Of a DNA stretch of 64,000 nucleotides, positions 60,092 through 64,000 are shown one piece after another (positions within the stretch are counted from its first letter, which is position 1; every line of letters starts with the position of its first letter). The position numbers were made by a program, and so were the translations under genes. The notes under the pieces are model-generated. The model ran no database searches and had not been told where the DNA came from. It saw nothing but the letters and a program-made list of their open reading frames with translations. Origin of the DNA: Blasia pusilla (lineage: Eukaryota; Marchantiophyta; Marchantiopsida; Blasiales); NCBI GenBank assembly GCA_050084515.1, contig CM114273.1, positions 25,606,001 to 25,670,000 of the forward strand, given 5' to 3'.

Positions 60092-61340
60092 TGTAATGTA
60101 CAAGAGTTTCTATTTTACAGTCGTTTTAATAAGTTCGATCCCCAAGAGGATCATTGTTTGATGAAAAGAGAGTTTGGAATTACAATTCTGTTGTAGTAGT
60201 TGTATTTAAATGTGTATGAGTTATATTCAATGTCTTATCAATATCTTCTGCTCTTTCTTAGTACCAAAGGATCTTTTCTCGATTCTCTCTAGTGGAATGG
60301 ATAGCATGTTCAGGTAGATTTTCCTCTCGACATCAGAAAACCTCACAGAGACCTCAACATGTAAGTTGGCTTCTCCTACTTTCGGAACTCAATCCGTCTC
60401 GGCAGGCTACTCTCTGTCAAACAGATTTCCTACAACTTAGGTTGATTATTTCATTGATGAGAAAGGTTTGCCTGAGTCACTCTTCACTCTGCAGAGCCAA
60501 AAAGAATACTCAGACATAAGCATCGCACATCAGAATGAAGGAGTGATTGCTTTACTACTCCATCAAGAATGAGAAAACTTCAAAGTGTATACAAGCTCGA
60601 GAGGGTACTACTCCCTTGCTCGGACCATTCCTACAACATAAGGACTTCGTAAGAGAATGATGATTATGGCTTCTATCTTGCTTCTTAAATACTCGCTGAA
60701 GTAAGAGTGATCCAAAGATTCGAAGCGTTCTTGATGAAGCTAGTGTCTCTTCACTATTTCTAACTACCTAGATCTATGGTTCTCTTAGTTTTTCCTACGA
60801 TCCCTGTGATTCCGCGGTACAAAACTGTCCTAACTACCAATTTGATACAAAGGGTCGCGCCCTTTCCTAGTCTAACTGTTCTAACATGCATCGTTTGAAA
60901 TCACAGTCATTCTTAGCTTCGCTTCGCTGGACTTCATGAGGACGAAGTGTTCCATGCTTCGTTAGGCTTCGTTCTTATTTCAGGTGCTTTGTGCTTCGCG
61001 CTTCGTACAAGAGCAAAGTACTTCTTTCTTCTTTTCTTCCTGCTTCATTATGCTTCGTTATACTTCGTTATATAGCAAAGCACTTTGTAGACAGAGCTTC
61101 GTTGAGCTTCGCTCAGCTTTGCTCTAAGTCTTGAGACTTTGGTATTGCATTTTCCTCTCCTCTAAGGCAAATCCTTGATCTTCCATCTCTCTGCCTTGTC
61201 CCAAGAGCTTCGTGATTCACTTTAATTTTACTCATTCTTCCTCATAATAATAAATAATCATAATCAAAATCATAGTGTACAAGAGTCTTCGTTGAATAAA
61301 AAGATATATTCTTCAAGATTACAAACTTCTGGGTATCACA
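60092..61340. mobile_element. Solo LTR inserted in copy C (1,249 bp, TSD TCTCC)
   Basis: The ends are TGTAATGTAC and GGTATCACA (TG...CA), flanked by the 5-bp duplication TCTCC at 60,087-60,091 and 61,341-61,345. The empty site is preserved in copy B (near 19,690-19,720), where the flanks are continuous, which confirms both borders. A TG...CA unit of LTR length without internal region indicates a solo LTR left by LTR-LTR recombination. Its right third (60,900-61,125) is packed with GCTTCG(T/C)T words. Its strand is unknown. Confidence 0.85.
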
Positions 61341-61345
61341 TCTCC

Positions 61346-62870
61346 TCCACATGCAGTGCCCGGAACCACGCTCGATGCTGTGGCTATCATCTCCTGGCGT
61401 ACCTGCAAAACATCCCAAGAAGTCCAAGGATGTCTCTCTTGATCTCCCCTGGTGTGTCTATCTCCTCGGGTCTCGCCCCAGCCACTGTCTCCACCGTTTC
61501 GGTAGGCATGGGGCTCACCAACGCAACCGCAGTGATCTGTTGCGATCCCATCCGATGCTGTTCAGCCACTCCCAAGATGAAGATCCATGTCAAACAGTTC
61601 AGGTCCATTGCCTGACCCAAGACATGGCGTCATGATGCCTCTAATACTGACGGGACTGCCGTCACTCCTGGGGGAGATCCCATCGCCCGCTCTCTCTCTC
61701 ATTGGCGTTGGGCTCCACCAACCTCTGAACCTAGTCATCCCAAACCAAGCCAAGACCGGCCTCCGTGTATGCATAGGAAGCGAGAAAAGTCACAAACGTG
61801 GGAAAGGCTGCCCGCCACATGCCTACCCTGTTGACCACAGTCAACGGTGGTCGATCATCGTGCCTCACTGCCTGTAATTGACGACCTAGATCCAGAATGG
61901 AATCCACTAACAAATGGGAGGGGCGCTCCACTCTCGCATATGCCCTCCGTAACACTGCATGGGGCACCAAGTTGGTCCACCATAGACGCGGGCGATGGGA
62001 TCTAGAACCTACACTCGCCGCATCCAAGAACATTGCTAGGCAGATCTAGGCACGCACCTGATGAGCACTTGTCACCACCCGTGACCTGGAGTCTCCTAAG
62101 ATGGGCACATTCTCCAGAATGTAGGCTAGAGAATGAGACTGGTGCTCCTGCAAGTGCCGTAAGACCCTCAACATCTCCCAAAATAACCTGGACCGAGTAT
62201 CAGTGAACCCGCTGCCTTGTCCAGCACTCGATTGGCCCTGACATGGCCAACCAGAAATGACAAAATCCATGGTCCCTACTCGCTCTAAGTCTTGCGCCCC
62301 CAACAACAAAATATTCCTCGGTAGGGAACTCTGGTATCCCTGTACTGCGGACGTAGACAATAAGTCGGGAAAACGTAGGCATAACTGCGCCACGTGTCGT
62401 AGTGAGATGCGCCTCGCAACATCAACACTCTCCACATACAGGTACTTTTGTACTCGCACTCTTGCCTGCAAAACAACAGCTAACCCGGTGCTAATCCCTC
62501 CAAAGAGATCTAACACTCGAATACCCTCCTCCAGGGTACACCACACAATGGGTGTAGTATCCAAGGGTATCATCGTAGCACTCCCTACTACCTCGGGTTC
62601 CTCAGACCTGTCATGCTCCGGTGCAAACGCCTCGCTCCATGCGGTTTGCATGTGCTCATCTGCCACTCGTCGAAGCTCCTCAATGGAGCCCCACAGCGGC
62701 ACCTCTTCTCCACGGAATGATGCGGCTACCATAACACTCCTCTCCATAGAAATGTCAGGAACGGGATTATCCTCTGCATGGACATGTCCCTCAATCAAAT
62801 CACTAGGCCAAGTGATGGCACTACTAAATGCTGCTAAGGTCGCCATCTCTCCTGGCCGTTGCTCGATCAC
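61346..62870 (-). pseudogene. Retrotransposon-encoded C5 cytosine DNA methyltransferase, copy C
   Basis: The 274-residue frame 62,870-62,046 has an N-terminal extension (WPSDLIEGHVHAED), motif I VLDLFGGISTGL at residues 119-130 (AdoMet binding), motif IV GWPCQGQSSAG with catalytic Cys210, RSRLFWEMLRVL and motif VI LENV at 252-255. After a stop near 62,047, the frame 62,033-61,731 continues with FLDAASVGSRSHRPRLWWTN (motif VIII-like). The region 61,700-61,570 gives, across small frameshifts, ERERAMGF-type and LGQAMDLNCLTWI boxes (motifs IX/X). The enzyme would transfer methyl from AdoMet to cytosine C5. Motif order is canonical. It lies between protease and RT, so it is probably released from the polyprotein. 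The catalytic half is intact; the whole is not. Confidence 0.88.
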
Positions 62871-62951
62871 TCCACATGTGAATCGAACGGGTAATGAGCT
62901 AAGGCGCCCATCACTTGACTGCCATCCTAATCTGTAGGATGCTGACTCTTC

Positions 62952-63242
62952 CTAGTAATCCAAGGAAAACCCTATCGGGTATAACACTGCTCCACCAACC
63001 AAGACGTCGTAGGACTCTGCATCAGTCACTATCGTCGTGGCTCCCACCACGGACTCATCTGTAAGATGTCCCGGGCGAATCCTCACCACGACCTCTTGTC
63101 GGGTGATATACTGTGTGGTACTCGCTCCACCCAAGGATGTATGTATCCAGAATGGACAATGCTCCACATCGGCTCTCGTCAAGCCCAATCCTCTGAATGA
63201 CGCTTTCCCCAATATCAGGGGTTGCGCTCCTGAATCCAACAA
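62952..63242 (-). CDS. Retropepsin (aspartic protease), copy C
   Basis: The 96-residue open segment starts at the catalytic box, preceded in the same frame by RVLL: (L)LDSGAQPLILGKASFRGL. It continues with EVVVRIRPGHLTDESVV and YDVLVGGAVLYPIGFSLDY, the usual place of the hydrophobic second-half motif. D-S-G-A is the active-site word of retropepsins, which work as dimers to cleave the polyprotein. Gag ends in an overlapping frame near 63,255, so a frameshift separates gag from protease. It could be programmed or a mutation. Confidence 0.75.
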   Translation of the reverse strand: MLDSGAQPLILGKASFRGLGLTRADVEHCPFWIHTSLGGASTTQYITRQEVVVRIRPGHLTDESVVGATTIVTDAESYDVLVGGAVLYPIGFSLDY

Positions 63243-64000
63243 GACACGCGCGGACTAAAAGCTCTACCTCCAGGACTCACCAACTGGAAGACCTCTCCTC
63301 GGTTATCTTGCAACACAATACTAGGAGAAGCCATCGCATGCTCTATCGTGGGTCTAGCGGGCATCTCCACCATCCTAGCAGCCGCAGCTTGCCATGAATC
63401 TGACGTGGACGGCCCGAGCATCTGCTCCAAGGGCAGGTCCATCACCTCCTCTGCAATCATCTCTGAACGTGATGCAAGAACTCCAACTCCACGCTCACAT
63501 AGCGTAGCGGCCAGCCGAAAAGCCTCGGCGGGCATACCCCCCAATGTCATAACATCGGAAGCAGAAAATAAAGGAGCGCGATACACAATGGTGGCCGCCC
63601 CCAACAACGTGTTCGACACATGCCCCTCTTGAGCATCAACAATAGGAGTCATTGCACTCGCTTCTCCCATCGGCCTCCGTGCCTGCACACCAACTACGTC
63701 ACCAACTCTCCAGGAACTCTGATCAGGACCCATCGATGGGGTCCTCATTGCCTCGGACAATGTGAAAGACTGAGGAAGCTTAGTCTATTTCCTGGCTTCC
63801 CCTTGCTGTGGATCCAACTCTACGGCTGCTCCATGCGTCACAACTGCGAAAGCCTCCATCTGGGCAAGCCCGCACATCCAACCAGGATCCTCCATATCTC
63901 TGGCTGCTCCATATGATGTTGATGCCACGGATCCGGCATCGGATAATCTCAATGCCATAGCGGAAATCTGCTCAGAAAGGCGTATCCGATCGGCGACCAT
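63215..64000 (-). pseudogene. gag: gag C-terminal half, copy C (continues beyond the window)
   Basis: The frame 63,760-63,215 (181 residues) contains SWRVGDVVGVQARR, PAEAFRLAATLCERGVGVLA and EEVMDLPLEQMLG and overlaps the protease in another frame. 64,000-63,785 carries the preceding gag part (ISAMALRLSDAGSVASTSYG), which matches 16,330-16,200 of copy B after the zinc knuckle. The zinc knuckle and capsid of this copy lie outside the window. Confidence 0.75.

Larger units (their letters stand above)
55967..64000 (-). mobile_element. DNMT/PHD gypsy retrotransposon, copy C (best-preserved; 5' end outside the window)
   Basis: Read on the minus strand from 64,000: gag C-terminal half, retropepsin with LLDSGA, C5 DNA methyltransferase, RT, RNase H, integrase, PHD finger, polypurine tract and 3' LTR. 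The order defines the family and agrees with copy B once its gag inversion is undone. Interruptions are one 1,249-bp solo LTR (60,092-61,340), a ~0.5-kb inversion inside the 3' LTR, and several stops and frameshifts. The copy is younger than the relics at 4,745 and 33,990, since most protein motifs remain readable. Confidence 0.88.

Noticed and set aside
62257-62937. 226-residue open frame on the plus strand
   Set aside because: It is the antisense of the methyltransferase, whose motifs are all on the minus strand.

Overview
The window looks like nuclear DNA of a streptophyte plant. The evidence is one spliced MscS-like channel gene with GT-AG introns, an EF-Ts-like exon, and a dense, nested mix of plant-type transposons (Ty3/gypsy, Helitron, CACTA, hAT-type MITEs, a LINE-type fragment). 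The species cannot be named from sequence alone; an early-diverging plant or a charophyte alga is a guess from the retroelement content.

Layout. 1-3,980 is a decayed Ty3/gypsy element (element A, minus strand) with gag, protease, reverse transcriptase, primer-binding site and part of an LTR. 4,745-7,690 is an old relic of a second gypsy family. 9,240-12,700 is a decayed Helitron. 12,994-24,460 is a rearranged copy of that second family (copy B): two 1,056-bp LTR-containing arms in inverted orientation enclose gag-protease on the minus strand and methyltransferase-RT-RNase H-integrase-PHD on the plus strand. 25,079-26,245 is a LINE-type RT fragment. 26,506-32,005 is the only apparently intact host gene, a 10-exon MscS-like channel (486 aa as modelled). 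33,990-37,880 holds more relics of the second gypsy family and two adjacent hAT-type MITEs. 39,155-39,305 is an EF-Ts first exon without visible partners. 40,072-41,358 is a CACTA transposase N-terminus followed by tandem repeats. 41,360-53,600 is mostly unique, noncoding-looking DNA with an AT-rich core. 55,370-55,960 is a CACTA TNP2 fragment abutting the best-preserved copy of the second gypsy family (copy C, minus strand, 55,967 to beyond 64,000). Copy C is split by a solo LTR at 60,092-61,340 with a clear 5-bp target duplication.

The notable system is the second gypsy family. Between protease and RT it encodes a C5 cytosine DNA methyltransferase with motifs in canonical order (DLFGG, GWPCQ, LENV, an S-x-x-HRPR box, an ERERAMGF box and a C-terminal LGQAMDLN box). 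After the integrase C-terminal domain it carries a complete C4HC3 PHD finger, where chromoviruses carry a chromodomain. The family thus seems to encode both a DNA-methylation writer and a putative histone reader. The methyltransferase region is present in three independent copies of different ages here, so it belongs to the family and is not a one-off capture. All copies here carry frameshifts or stops and are probably dead.

The same family shows repeated in-place inversions (gag block in copy B, a 138-bp segment beside the LTR in copy B, a 0.5-kb block inside the LTR of copy C). These point to a recurrent rearrangement process or to assembly problems.
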